Shown piece after piece: positions 1 to 14,099 of a stretch of 64,000 bases of DNA. A program made the translations under genes and the position numbers. The notes under the pieces are model-generated. The model searched no databases. It was given only the letters and a program-made list of their open reading frames with translations, and had not been told where the DNA came from. Positions within the stretch are counted from its first letter, which is position 1; every line of letters starts with the position of its first letter. Where the stretch lies: NCBI GenBank assembly GCA_038502055.1, contig JAXRKN010000044.1, positions 2,638,001 to 2,702,000 on the forward strand. The letters are read 5' to 3'. This stretch comes from Tanytarsus gracilentus (lineage: Eukaryota; Arthropoda; Insecta; Diptera; Chironomidae).

Positions 1-1032
1 TTCGTTCCAGGTATAAATAGTTTCGTTACATGATGACATAGCAAAAATAGTTTGATATTTTTTTATCCTCTCCTCTTCACACATTATTATTGAATTGTGA
101 TATGTGAGTAAGGTGCTTCTGGTTTTCTTTCATAATTCTCAGCTTGAAACGGTCAAAGCAAAATTTATTATTAATTTTTAAGAAATAATTAAATTCTCTT
201 TTTGCTTGAGAATAAAATTTATTATCCTTTGTGGTAAATATTTAAAAAATTATCACCCCTTGCATTAAATTTTTTAATTTCATATAAAATTCGACAAGTA
301 GCTAACATGAGTATTCAAACTTGTACACACTCATTCAAATGATGATTTTTCAAAATAGCTCCATTGAATGAAAAATTATTTAATTTATTTTTTATGCTGC
401 CTGTGACTCCTTCATCAAGAAATGCCGCAAGACAAGCTGAAGATGCTTTTTTGCTCCCTCACCACTCTCGCATGTATTCGATTGTTGCATTCGAGCGTAA
501 CAAAATTGGAATCGCACCTTTTAAATAGTTTAATTTCAATTCCATCACACTCGAGCGGCACCGTTAGATGCGACTTTTATGTGTGGAAAAAGAAATTATA
601 ATTTTTTTTTCGAGAGAGCTCAAGATAATTTCACATTTAACGGCATCGATGATTTGTAACTTTTCTCATTGTTCTAGAATTAAAATTTCATCCTCACATC
701 AGAAATTTGTGTGTATGTGCTAAAATCGTTTGAAATAAAACTAATTAAAATTTTTTATATCTAGACCAAAAATTATATTTTTTCCTTCTTGTATCGAAAC
801 AATTTTTTTTTGTGAGCCGACAAACGATGTGAGTGGAATTTTTTAATTGTCGAACGATGGAAGCAGATTTTTATGATTTCATCCGTATATAATTAGGGTA
901 ATGTGTTAGATGATGAGAGATGCGAAAAAATGAAGAGAAAAATTTAATTTAGGAAGTGACAGAAAAAAAATAATTGGATGAAACTAGAAAACATTTGACA
1001 CTGAATGAACATCATCGAAATTCATATTTTTA

Positions 1033-1043
1033 GGAATTGAACC
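1033..1043 (-). repeat. degenerate B-box variant, minus strand
   Basis: Reads GGTTCAATTCC on the minus strand, two changes from the core. Included because it fits the spacing of the others. Confidence 0.35.
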
Positions 1044-2211
1044 TTTAATCTTTTAATTTTTCAAACTTAATTATTTTCATCACCTTACTTAATTGATTGA
1101 TTGACTCTCAATAAAAAGCATCTAACATTTTATGGTAATTTATGTCATGTTCACATCGGTAATTGAAGCTTTTTATAATAAAATATTTCACGACAAATCA
1201 TTAGCGTAAGGTGGCGGAAAACTTCACATTTGGTCATCACAATGTAGCTCAGAGCAAAAAGTGCAATGTCTCTTGCGTGAGTTGTTATTCAATCAAATAT
1301 GCAAAAAAAAAGTTGTTTATGCTCCTCTCGAGTTTATGGACAAAAGTATGCAAAAAGTGACTAAAAATATTCAACTTTTCAGGGTTGTTCGTCCAATAAT
1401 TATGCGGCATAACTCATGCCACCCCACGAGTTACCATCTATGTCCTCAGCTAACTGCATCCAATTCATTAGTGTTTTATTGTAAAATAAGAAAAAAATAT
1501 AAATTGATTGAGAGCTGCAACGCGAGTAAGTGAGTGAGTGCGCATACAAGCGCTGTGGAGGGCATAAATTACACAGAAAATGAGCAAAACGACAGCGCAG
1601 ATATTTATTTTATTAATTAAAATTGTGTAAAATAAAAACTTCATAATATTAACATTCCATTTATGTCAATTATTTATGATGTCAGCCATATGTTGCGCAC
1701 TGCTACTCGCTCCAGCTACCTTCACATTATATATGAAAGGTGGCATTCAAGTGCTCTCTTTACAGTATTGCCTTTTCAATTGCTCGCAGTGTTTTATTTT
1801 TTATCATTTCAACTTGAACGCGATCGTCGCTTAATAATTTGTCATAAGAATTTATGGCAGCTCTGGCATTTGTACTCGATATGATCTCATGTTAAACGTG
1901 GCCATAATTACAATTATGGAGCTGTCTCTCACTGCTGATGCTTTTTTTGAGCTCTTTATGTGTTTGCATTGCGGATTCCAGCTTCAAGTTTGCAACTATG
2001 CAATATATCGCAGTGACGAGAGAGTCAATAACAATTCATAAAATAGCGGGAATTATTGCATATTTCTACTCGCTCGCGGAATCTTTGTCTCGATTTTTTT
2101 TGTGACCACCAAAATAGAGGTTTGTAGGTGAGGAATTTTTTTGATGTCATTGAGAAACAATTTGAATGAGTTTATAGTAAAAAATTAATTTATAAAAGAT
2201 TTTGTGAAATC

Positions 2212-2226
2212 AAGGTTTGAATCCTT
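2212..2226 (+). repeat. B-box variant GGTTTGAATCC
   Basis: One change (C to T). The stem AAGG/CCTT can pair for four bases. Confidence 0.5.
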
Positions 2227-3834
2227 ATGATATTATTGAAATCATGTGGTGTTTGTTTAATATTTTTTTATGGTTTTTTTCTATACTAATTTTTTTTGCA
2301 TTAAACGCCAAAATGTTTGATTTTGTTCTCATCTGAACATTAAACACCGGAATTTAATCTAACATCAATCTCTCCCCTTATAGAGCGCATAAATATTTAC
2401 TCACTTATTTTCCACATATCTTGTTCGATCGTTATCTTCGTAATTATTAAAAAAGGTGATAAACATCGCTCATTCCATTAGGTATACAGAAGAAAAAAAC
2501 TAGCGAGTATCATAACTTGTCGTTTATTACAAATGTGGAATGAAAAATGTTGTACTTTATAAATGAGTTGACCAACTCGATCTCTTCGTCATTACAAATT
2601 GAGAAATTTTATTGTTCGTTAATAAAAAAATGCAGAAATTTCTTTCACTTCCTCATGCTGTCACAACACACACTTTAATGTTGTGTCAACTCGAGATTGA
2701 TCAAGAGCACTCGAAGTGAGATTTTTTGTGCCAAATAATAACAGTAATAATGAGTGATTACTTATTCGACACTCTCGAGAATAATTTTGCTGATTATTTA
2801 CATAAAGGTCCATTGGTATGACATTGAGTGAGTCAAATTCAATTTTACACCCTCTAAATTTTTTCCCTTAAAAAATTCAATCTCATCAGTGCAGTGACGA
2901 AGAGATGCTTCCCATTATTAAAAAATTATACTCATGGTGTGGCAAGTGAAATAGAAATTCACAGCAGGATTACATCAGCATTTTATTATTTTTTATTAGG
3001 AGATTGCATTGAGGGGTTTGCACACAAATATTTTTTTTTAAATATATAAAAATATTATTCAAAAAAATTTTATACCTCGTAAAATAAAATGAATTTAAAA
3101 AAGTTTTGCATCCTGCCCCTGACTCACTTCGCATCCCAAATGAACATAACATGTTGATAATTTCACACTCACTCACTCAATCGACTTTCAGACAGATGTT
3201 TTCTTGTATCGTAAGGCGAATTTATTTACACTACCGAATTAATAAATAATAGGAGGGTGACGGGAAGCGAAAAAAATTATAATTTTATGAATTGTCGAGG
3301 GAGATTCAATCAAAATAATTCATAATTGAAAAACAAGTGTAGTGTAAGGACTAACAAGGAAGCTGAGTATCGAAATAAATAAAGTGCTTTTTCATTCACC
3401 CGCGTAATAGCTTTTCAGTTCCTCCGTTTAGCATTTTTATAAATGACACATTTGTGAGGTCCTCTCGAGGGACGACGCAAAGCGGTAGTGATGACAGGCT
3501 GTATAATGCCATGCTGAGTAAGAGAATATTTTTTTTGACTGGGGTTGAAGAATTATGGAATTGATATTTTTTACACTTGATATTCGTCGCATAAAGTGCA
3601 TTAAATTCATGTGTTTTAAAGCCGATTAATGTGCAAAGCTAATAGAATGAAGTAATCACTTTTTATTAAATTTTGATGATTCAATTTAGCTGCAACGGGT
3701 TTCAAAAATTGTTGAAAAATTATGGTGAAGGAAAAGGGAGAAAATACTTAGAAAATTGTTTTGATTTATAAAATTAAAAAAATTTGTCGTTATGAAAATG
3801 AATATGAAAAATTTTAAATAAACTATGAAAATTA

Positions 3835-3849
3835 GGTTCGAATCCTAAA
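3835..3849 (+). repeat. dispersed B-box/T-arm motif, copy
   Basis: GGTTCGAATCCTAAA preceded by TTA, so TTAGG and CCTAA can form a five-base-pair stem around the seven-base TTCGAAT loop of a tRNA T-arm. Flanks are A/T-rich and not tRNA-like. Confidence 0.8.
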
Positions 3850-4928
3850 AATTAAAATTTCCCATTCTGTAACGTAATCATTTTTTTTCAAAAATTTATT
3901 TTTTTGCTCTCTCTTTCTTTGCTCCCCTAAATAAAGCAAATCTCTAGCAAAAATATCATTATCTTCTCGCATAAATAAAACAAAGTCATGAGCGCAAGAT
4001 TTTATTGCCATAAACAAAAAAGTCTCATTTAGCAAACGAAAATTGCAATCGACAAAAGATAAATTTTACCTTCAAGAGTCATTAAGATGAAGAGAGGCAA
4101 GAAGAAGTTGAACAATAAATCTCTATATTAAATTTATTTTCTGCTTCGCTTGCGCAAGGAGTGCTGCAGAAGCACTTTAATCAAAATTCTATGAATGTTC
4201 TCAAAATATTGTCTTTTTCATTTCATTTTTGTTGCCTTTTATGGCATCGCAGGAGCGTGATGATGAATGCCGTTATAATATTCACTCCACAATGGCTGTC
4301 GATTGTGAAAATTAGGGGGCGACACTTAAATTTTAATTAACGTGAGATTAATTTTTTTATTTAAAATAATTCCGATGAGTGTTGATCTTAAATCATCGAA
4401 TAATACTACTAAAGTGTTCCATCCCTGATGTATAACGTTGATTGCAAAAAGCGAACATAGAGAGGAGTTTATGCGTATCATTGGAGAAAACATGAAAGAT
4501 GTACTATCAAGATGTGATGTGAATATTTAAATAATCGAAGCGGTATGATGGTGAACACAATTTCCGAGGGGTGAAGACACGACTTTTATTATGCTGACAA
4601 TGATGGTGGGTGTAATAAAACTTTCTGTTCTCTATCATAATATTTACCTTATTCACATTTTTTATCAATAGATTTATGCGGCACGCACAAAATGGTTGAA
4701 GAGATTTCATATCCACTCCTTCAACTTCAATATCGCATTCAGTCGGCATAAAGAAATGAAATTTATTTGATTTTGCGATAAGCTTTCTTTTCTTCTTTCT
4801 CTCTAACCAAGGATGGAGAAAAAGGGATGGAAGATTTAAAAAAATTATGAGAGATTATGAGATTTGAAATTTGCAACTTTTTTGTATAAAAATTATTGAA
4901 ATGAAATTGAAAATATCAAAAAATATTG

Positions 4929-4945
4929 GGTTCAAATCCTAAATA
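4929..4945 (+). repeat. B-box variant GGTTCAAATCC
   Basis: One change from the core (G to A), with CCTAAAT conserved downstream. Fits the relaxed B-box GWTCRANNC. Confidence 0.6.
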
Positions 4946-5694
4946 CTAAAAGTTTTATTTGACATTTAATACATGACTGTATTTTTTTGTAATTTTGGTT
5001 TTTTACCTTTGACGATTTTTTAAAATAATATTTTCCAATCCTTGAATTTTTCATTCGATTTTCCTTCCTCCACACACTAAGATATCGTACCGGGGGTGTA
5101 TGAGTATAAAAATTGCTAATAAAATGTCAGAATAGAACCTTTTGTGAAATAAAAATTTATTTGTCGAATATATTCAATCGAGTTATATTGCACGAGAGAT
5201 AAATCCCTTGATAAATTCAGTTTCCTTCTTCCATATCGAGCTCCGCTGTGATATGAATTCAAACTGAGAGTTTATGCCATTTTATTTTTTTCCTCCATCA
5301 TTGCAAATGTGTGGTGGTTGGGGGATGTGGAGCATGAAACTCAATTTGATATAAATCTTATGAAATTATGATTCCTCGAATGGATTGCTCGGCACTTGCG
5401 CAGTTTTCTCTAATCACATTTCATTCGGATGGCGATAAAAATCTTAAATACTTTTGTGAATGTCATAAGCGAAAGCAACACGCACCGAAAGGATAAATCA
5501 GAAGAGGAAAAAACGTTTAAGTAAACATTTTGACATATCTATAGATGACACGTGACTCGATTTATGTTTAAACATGCATGACTTTGATTTGTGTTATTAA
5601 ATATCATAAATGTTAAAGTAACATATGAAGGTCGTTAAGATAAAGGTGAACAAAATAAAAATAATAAGACAAAAATTTAGAAGTTCAAAAATTG

Positions 5695-5709
5695 GGTTCG
5701 AATACTAAA
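5695..5709 (+). repeat. B-box variant GGTTCGAATAC
   Basis: One change in the core (C to A), with the downstream TAAA kept. Confidence 0.6.
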
Positions 5710-7500
5710 TTACAAATTTATTGATAATATTGTGGCCATTTTAATTTTTACATAATCAAGCAGCAACATTACAAAACCACTCATAAACCATTTCCATAAA
5801 GAATTTTAAGTATTCTTGGATGCTTCAAACAATTTATGCATACAGCTGCTGCACGTAAAAGTCAACGCGTGTTAATCTTCAAAAAAGAATAATTCGGGAG
5901 AAATTTCAAATTTTATTCAATTCTTCTTCATCCTCAGGAATGAAACAATAAAAAAGATTATTTTGAGAAAAAGTCATGAAAATTTTTATGACAGGCCAGA
6001 GAGAGAGTGAGATTATGCGCTTGAAGAAAATTTTAATTGTTTCTATTTTGACTCCTTTATTACCGTAATATTTATTATTGTAATCTCATGTTTCAGTCAC
6101 ATTCCAATGCTTGTGTGTTTTTGGTGTTTTTGTCGCTGTTGAATGAGAGAAAAAGTTTGTGCACGCACTCAAAAACCATAAATCTGTCAAATGACGCACA
6201 AAAACTTCGAATATTGTAATAATTCCTGTAAAATCAAGTGAGGGTTAATAGTTGAGGCAAATCTCAATGCGAGCGGCAGGAAATTTTTGCCCTCTCATTA
6301 ATTGACATGACTAGAACATGAATCCCCATTTGATTTCTCTCTCCATGCGTCTGTCTATAATTTATCATTCGACTTTCTCCCTTTATTTAATTTGCCTCAC
6401 TTCAAATTGCTCCATTAAGGATATTTTCGTGCGTTCACTTGGGGGTTCGTTGGAAAGTTACATGAAAATATATTTTCAATTATTTAATAAAATTTCAAAA
6501 AAATTCTCTCTAAATTCCTCCTCAAAATGAAATTTCATTATGAAACGTTCTCTTTTTGTATAACAAGACACATGACATCAGTAACCGAAAAGGAAAAAAA
6601 GTTTTTCATGAGGAACACAAGAAGAAAAGTATTTTGGACTCGCATGTGTGCATTCACTCTCGAAGAAGCACAGAAATGGAAGGACAACAAAGCAAATGGA
6701 ATTCATTTCTCACACCAATACCGCATCCTCGGCCACCCAAAACACCCATAAAATTTTCCACCCTTCGAAAGCATTCTATATTGATGATATTTTACGTTAT
6801 GTCCTGTCATACATACATTCTTAGTGTATTTACGGCCAATGCCATCCATATCTCAATGTGTACTCTCTGGGTGCTGGGAAAAAGTGTATACGAGAGATAG
6901 AAAATTATATTTTTCCATCCATTTGTTGTATGGGTTTTGTCCTGTGTTGTGTACATTTTTCTGCCATCCAGTATGTACAGCAGTGAGAGCGAGAGGAAAA
7001 GGGGAGAATGAGATATATCGAAAAATGTTTTTGCACACACATAGACACGAGGAGCAGGCAACGAAGACCATACAAATATGAAAATGGATATTCGAATGTC
7101 GGACGGGATATTTTCTGTTGCGGCGGTGGAAGGAGAAGATGAGATAGTAAGGTGCTGGCCATTTCATTTCTCACCCGAAAAAGTTATGAGCATTTTGTGG
7201 GTGGCATATTGAGATTGTGTGTATACATGCAAGGGAGTTGCTAGGATACCATCATCACACATATTTAACCCCTCGCCTCGTTCACGTAGAGATATTTTTT
7301 TCTTCTCCACGACAATGGCCATAAATTGTGATATAAAAGTTTAATAAATCTAATGTTAAAACTGGCTTTAATTTCTTTTTGTTTTAGTTGGAGAATGGCG
7401 AAAAAGCTAGGAGTGGAATTAAAAAATTAATTTATTTTCTTTCTAGCAAAAAAGTTTTTTCGAAAATATTGTTGGACAATGACAATCTCATGTATTGAAA

Positions 7501-7515
7501 TTTAGGATTCGAACC
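7501..7515 (-). repeat. dispersed B-box/T-arm motif, minus-strand copy
   Basis: Perfect GGTTCGAATCCTAAA on the minus strand inside an AT-rich stretch (7400-7680). Confidence 0.8.
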
Positions 7516-9508
7516 TTTGAATATTTTTATAAAGTCTGTTTTAAATTTTTAAACGTTATTCAAAGTAATTTTTATTTTCTATAGGTGAAAGAATTTAAAT
7601 TTTTATTTAATTATAATTAAAAAAAATCAACATAAAAAAATTATTTTATCAAACTCTATAAAACACTTTTTAAGTCCCTCTTAAATCTCAATAGATTGCA
7701 GTACAATGAACGTTCGCAAAAAGGAAAGTAATTTATTCCATTTAATTGTAGGTGGGATTATGACACCCTAATATGAATAAATATTGAAGTGGCATTCACA
7801 AAAGGAATTTACTTGCTGTGCTTGTATCTCACTCTCTCTATTTTTATACAACACAATAAATTCACTCTACAATGTGTTGTAACATTTTCTCTCTCTCTCC
7901 ATCCCGGCAGCATTTAAGGGGTCAAACGATTTTGATTATTTCAATATATTTGATTACTTTATGAACGACCGGATTATGGCAGTTTGAAATGCAATTCAAT
8001 GGAAAACATTTTCCAAGGAGGGTGACGAAAATATTTTAATGCGAACACAGATTTTCCGATTTTTCTTTTCATTCAAATGCTCACCGTCAATGGGAGACTC
8101 TTTTGAAATTTTAAAATTCCATTTGAGCGCTCAAATATATCGATTTCCATTCAATATGTTTTTTAAAATTGAATTTAACAACTAACGATTATTCAATTTT
8201 CCGTACGCATTTGCAGTTTTAAATTCTTCTTGCTCAGCCTGCATTTTTCTCTTTTTTAAATTAATAGATGTCAATTTTATTAAATTTTCCATCAATCGTC
8301 CACTTCCCTCGGGGCAATTTTTTGATAATAACTTCTGTCACTTTAACGACATGTAATTTTATAATGCGTTCGGAAGAGAAAAATAAAACCAAGGGGTGAA
8401 AATTTTAAATTAAAGGACAAAAATTAAAATTTCTAAAATTTATTGAATATTATACAAATTAATTTCTGTGCTTTTTGGATCAATTAAAATTTAAATATTT
8501 TTAAAATAATGAAATTAAAAATTAACATATTCAAAAAATTAGTTCTAGCGTTCACTCTTTGTCATCACTAAAAATTTAATTAATTTAAAAACTGCAAAAA
8601 TAATAAAGTCGAATCACCCTTTTCTACGCACATTTGTCCAAAGCATCTATGATAGGGGTAAGTAGTGCAGCAGCATTTATGGTTTCAATCTACATTCTCC
8701 ATGAACCATCTGTGTTTGCCCATAAACAAACATATATCAAATTAATAAAAATATTCAGTTACAGTCATAACACATAACATTGTTATTTGAGAGCGTATAA
8801 AAAGAGGACGAAAGGAGTTTAGTGACTGCAACTTGTTTTCAATTTCACGCTTCTTCGATTCGATGACAGCAGCGACTATGTGTGCAAGGACGAGAGTGTA
8901 GCTTTACACTTTATTAGCTGCGTCTTGCTTCCCCTCGACATTCATAACGTGCACATATTGTAGCACAATCAAAAAAATATTTAAGGTTAAATTTATGGTG
9001 AAATTCAACATGCATAAAACTGGTCGTGTAATTTTTTTATACATTTTTTGGGGTTGAAAAAGAAGAGAATTCACTGTCGGGGGTGCGAAAAAAGTCATTG
9101 TGTCTTTTAATATGATAAATTGAGAAATTGTTTAAATGGATGGAATTAATAAACACGAGAGTGACTGCGAACAATGACAGTACTCTTTTTTATTACATTA
9201 TGGTGAGTCATTTGAGCGGGAAATTCACTGCGCGATGATAAAATATGATAGTGCGAAGTGCATAAAAGACTCGTTTTTTTTTGTTGACATATGGCTAATT
9301 GTAAGGAAGTCTTTGCCGAAATTGAGAGCATTAAATTGAATAATCATACACTAATTCAACGCACTTCACTTGACAAATTTTTATATTTTTTTGTAAGAGG
9401 AAAATTTTATGATGAATTGATTTGTTTTTAAGATTGAATGTCCATTAGATTAATTCAAGATATATCTTAAATTAATTGAAAATATTAAATATTTCATGAG
9501 AAAAAAAA

Positions 9509-9523
9509 GGTTCGAATCCTAAA
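9509..9523 (+). repeat. dispersed B-box/T-arm motif, copy
   Basis: Perfect 15-mer preceded by an A run; TTTAAATTT-type sequence follows, as at several other copies. Confidence 0.8.
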
Positions 9524-10485
9524 GTTTAAATTTGGCTATTATATATGGATGTTTATTTTTTAATTCAACTCTCAAAAATTTTGCTTTAAATTACCAAATA
9601 TTTTTTTTACAAAAATAAATCATCAACTCACATAAATCACTTGAGCAAATATTAATCAGCCACAAATTTATTTCCTTGTTTTCACATTTTTCCATCAAAA
9701 TGGTTGAGGACAATATAAAATTTAATCTAACAGGATCTTCTTCGCTCTCACGAATACATTTCGATGTGTGTTTGCAAATATAAAAGCGTTAAATGTGTAT
9801 CATCATCATCATTTGCGATACATCTGTATCAATTTCAATTTTTTTCTTGCATTTGCTTTTGATATCTATTTACACATATGTCATCTTTCATCCCTTTATT
9901 TGTGTCACATATTCGGGGGTTAGAGAGAAATAAGTATAGCAAAAATTGACAAATATTTATCTCCTTCCCATGCATGCTCGACTATGAGTGCGATTGCATG
10001 TAATCCTGTTTCACAGAATTCTTATTTTTCGCTTCCTTTTCATCATTCTGGTGACATGCTGCAGAGAGTTTTATTAAACCATAAAATCTCTTTAAATTTA
10101 TTAACGACTCTATTAAACTTATTGAAGCGGGAGGACAATTGCACAAGGCAAGGGCATTTTGGGATGATTTATGGAACTCAATCTAGAGATTTACATTTTA
10201 AATTATTTCTTCTATCTCTGCCTGTGTGTACACACAATTTAGTGTTGTATCTTTTATATTGCGCGTAATATTCTATTTGAGATGAAAATGGATTTTATGT
10301 GACTGTCATTTCGCATAAGGAAAAAAAAGAAAATCTAATCTAAAATTCAACTTTTTTTGTTGAAGATTGAAGATGATGGAAATTGTATAAAACAAGTTGA
10401 GGATGATTTTCTTGAGCTATTCGAGTTTTTAATTTAAATATTTCAATAATAAAAAAGTTTATTAAGCGAAAAATGAAAAAATTTA

Positions 10486-10500
10486 GGTTCGAATCCTAAA
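10486..10500 (+). repeat. dispersed B-box/T-arm motif, copy
   Basis: Perfect 15-mer with a preceding TTA, so a full five-base-pair T-stem is possible. Confidence 0.8.
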
Positions 10501-11604
10501 GAATTTAATTCTTTCATTAATTTTAATTATCCAATTTTTTTTAAGTTTAATTTAAATTTTTAAAAGCTAACCGCGCTAATTTAACTTGAATTTTCAAGAG
10601 CCCATTTTCCTTCTTTTTTTTCACCCAACATTCGAAAAAAAATCCCCAAAGCAATTATTGTTACCATCACTGGACCTTCATTTTCCACTTCAAACACGCG
10701 CACACCAGAGGACACAGAGAAAAATGTAAAATCAGCAGTGCGATGAAAAAGAATGAGAGCCATTTTCATAAAGGAATTAAAATCTTTTCGCTCACTCATT
10801 TTGAGAAGACAAAAGAAATGTAATATTTATTTTTGCCTTTTTTTCACTGTGTGTCTTCTCAAATGTATACCCAAAGCGATAGAATATAAAAAAGGGAAGC
10901 CTTACATAATGATAACAAAAAATTCGTTGTACATGCGAGAGAGAGAAAGGAAAGCAATAAAGTAAAGAAGAAAAAATCTTTTTAATTGCATTTCCATTGT
11001 GAATCTGAATAATTTTAATTTTTTTCTCCTCGCTCATTGTTAAATAACGAAAGTTTCAAGGGACTGTGCATTAGTGAGGGTCTTAATGGTTGATAATTTC
11101 TCTTCATCAGTTCCACCCATCGAGATTTGATTGAAAAAAGTTTTCTGAGGTTGACAAATAAAATTTTTTTAATGCATTTTTCAGTCACATTTTTCTAAAA
11201 TTATTCAGTGAACAAAAGCTCACGAAATTGAATTAATTTTACTTTTTCCTTAATTATGTTTTTATAACGAATAGATTTTTATGTAAATTCAACTTGCAGC
11301 ATTCGCATTCAATATTTTTTTTACGGACAAAAAGATTTTTCTTTTTCGCTTGCCCATCCTCGTTTTTCTTTCACTTTAGGGCATTATAGAAAAAAGGACT
11401 TTTAATTGGTAAAGTTGGCAAATGAGAATGAGAAATTCCAATTAAATTTCACTCGAATGATGATAATTACCGAAAATGCAAACAACAAAGTTTTATTGCC
11501 ACTCGACGCGAGATTTGTTGAGGCAATAATGTGAAAAGTCAATCGGTTTTTGTGAGTGTTAAAATAATTTAAAAATTAGAAAATTATGATTTTGTCAAAT
11601 CACA

Positions 11605-11619
11605 GGTTCGAATCCTAAA
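11605..11619 (+). repeat. dispersed B-box/T-arm motif, copy
   Basis: Perfect 15-mer; the 5' flank (CACA) differs, so only AGG/CCT can pair. Confidence 0.8.
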
Positions 11620-14099
11620 AGTTATAAATAAATAACACAAAATTCAATGGAGTGTATTTTTTGGATTTTTAAAATTTCAACTAAATGCAAAATTACCTTC
11701 AATTTTTTTTGTTTCCTGTTTTCCCCTTCCTCGAATCTCTTGGCGTGCAAACAAGCAAGTAAAAGTTTCACTTTCGACTCTTTCGAAATAAATTCGAAAC
11801 CACCTCGAGTCATATTTTTACGCAATAAATCACAGTCTCGAACGGAGTGAACGATGAGAGGAAGTTAGGAAGAGAGAGCTTACAAACAATGTAATAATAT
11901 AATACAAAAATCACTTTGATTGATAGGATTTTCATGGAAAGATAAACTGTTTTTCATGGAGGGATATGAGCGAGTGGGGAATTTTACTAATGCGACTCTT
12001 TTTATCTGCCGACTTTTGGCGGGTTTGCTTTTCTGAGAAAAAGATGAATTGAGAAAAGTTTTGGAACACAAAAAAAGTTTTCCACGAAGAATTTTGGAGG
12101 TGAAGCGAAAAATTTGAATAATTTTCCGAGAAGAGAGGATGAGATTCAGAGGTTGGTTGTTGGAGTTTAAAATATTTCGGAAGTCAAGGGTGGAAATTTG
12201 AAATCTTTTGTTTAAACTCCAAAAAATTATTAAAAGTGAAAAATGAATTTTTGTAAAAATTATCTGCAGTTGTCACGAAATCAATTTAAAAAATAATTCA
12301 TTGCGGAATTTTCACTGCAAAAAAAAGTAATTGCAACAAGAGACGGAAAATGAAAAAAAAATTCAATCAAAAAAAGTTTTCCTCAAAAAGAAGTTTTTGG
12401 CAAAAAGTCATTTTGCGGCGATGGCGCGCTGTAACTGCAATTTCATATTCTGAAATGTTTACACAACAGTCAAAACCACCACTTTGATCGTCCAACTCGA
12501 AAATTGCGACTCTCGAGATGGCAGAAAAAATTTCATTTCGATTGTGAAAAGGAAAAGAGATGGAAAAAATTCTTCATTTTCGGAGATGACATACGATTTA
12601 ATGAAAATTGTTTTTCCCTCCGTCTCTCGCTGCTAACTGCTATACCCATACGTACATCCTGAATCGTCATTGATCTGCAACAGACAACGAGAACAGTTCG
12701 CATTTAATTCCGCTTCACTATGCGGACATCAAACTCCCTCAAATTCTCCGAATGAGATAGCAATTTCCAATTGCTGTATAATTTATTTTCTGCAGATATT
12801 GCAAGGGTTGATAAATTCTAAGTAAAAATCGAATAAAATATTAAAAATAGATTTTTTATATTAATTTGATTAAAAATCAAAATTGTTTAAAAAATCTAAA
12901 TATTTCATCCCTTGCAATTTTTCTCCCCATTACAGCTCATGCGAAAGATCGCTAATCATAGTCAAAATGCACTCAAATTTCAACAAATGCATTTTTGCGT
13001 TGTAATGATTCGTCATTTACTAATTAAAAGCATAAAATTACAGTTTGCAGCTGAAAAAATCTTCGCTCGAATCTTTTTTCTTTACCACACCTCATCATCA
13101 TCATCGTCTTTATGTGCGAGAGATATAAAAAAATGAAGGAAAAATTATTATATCAGAGCATATTTTTCTGTGAATGTGTAAGTGCGAAGAGAAAAAAAAT
13201 TGTTATCGAGGGTTGTGCAATTTTCTTACTCCTCTCCGTCCCTTGCTGCGGAACCAATAATATCTCTCTCTGACTGGCTTCAGAGCTTTCGGAATATGAA
13301 ATGAAAATCTACAAAAATTATGAAATATATATTTTTTCTGACCGCACTTGCGCATATCCTTTTTATATTTCCCACATCCTTTTTCTCCATGTTTTTCTCT
13401 CATCGTGTACTCGTGTGTTTGTAGTAGAGAGCAGATAGTCACCTATATGGCTTTCGTACTTGGGGGAAAAAGGAAAAGTTATGAGTGGCGATATCATAAA
13501 TATTTTAGAGAGTGCTTCAAGCTGTAATCTCTCTCACACACATATAAATATTTTTCTTCTATATATGCGCCATAATCCATGTCACATGAGCTCATAAAAA
13601 AATACTGAACGTAAGGATTTAACTTTTATTTATGCAAATTAGAAACGCCATGAAATTTACCCCCTTTTTTTTAAAATTCAACTTAAAAAGGGTTGAAAAT
13701 TCTTCTCTCTCCATTTTTTTATTATACACCAAAGCCGAGTGTCTTTTAATATTTTATGATGCTTCACTCAAAATTAAAATGTTTCTCTTCGAGACACATT
13801 CACACATTCCATGTGTGTGCGTATGCGAATCACATTTCACATTTCACTTTGTTGATTATTAATTTAAATGTTTCGTCTTATGAGGGAATTTCAATTAAGT
13901 GTTTTTTGCCGCTTGCATGCGACAAGGGGAGTGAGAGTGAAGAAGAAGAAGCTGTTAAGAAATGAACAATTAAAATTTTATAGACCTTGACTAATATTTG
14001 AGCTGGTTGTGCTGAAAATTAAAAAATATTAAAATTGTTTCATAAAAAATCTTTGCAAGGGAAAATGAATTTAAAAACATTTTAAATAAATTATTAAAA

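Larger units (their letters stand above)
1..14099. other. non-coding regulatory-type DNA 3' of spalt
   Basis: No open frame here resembles a gene. The sequence alternates between AT-rich stretches, many containing a B-box motif, and more complex blocks with CTCGAG, GAGA/CTCT tracts, trinucleotide runs such as CATCATCATC (around 9800 and 13096), and many CATAAA/TTTATG words of Caudal/Abd-B type. The block 6527-7174 is unusually poor in stop codons on both strands. Large flanking regulatory domains are known for spalt genes in flies, so enhancers are likely but unproven. Confidence 0.5.
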
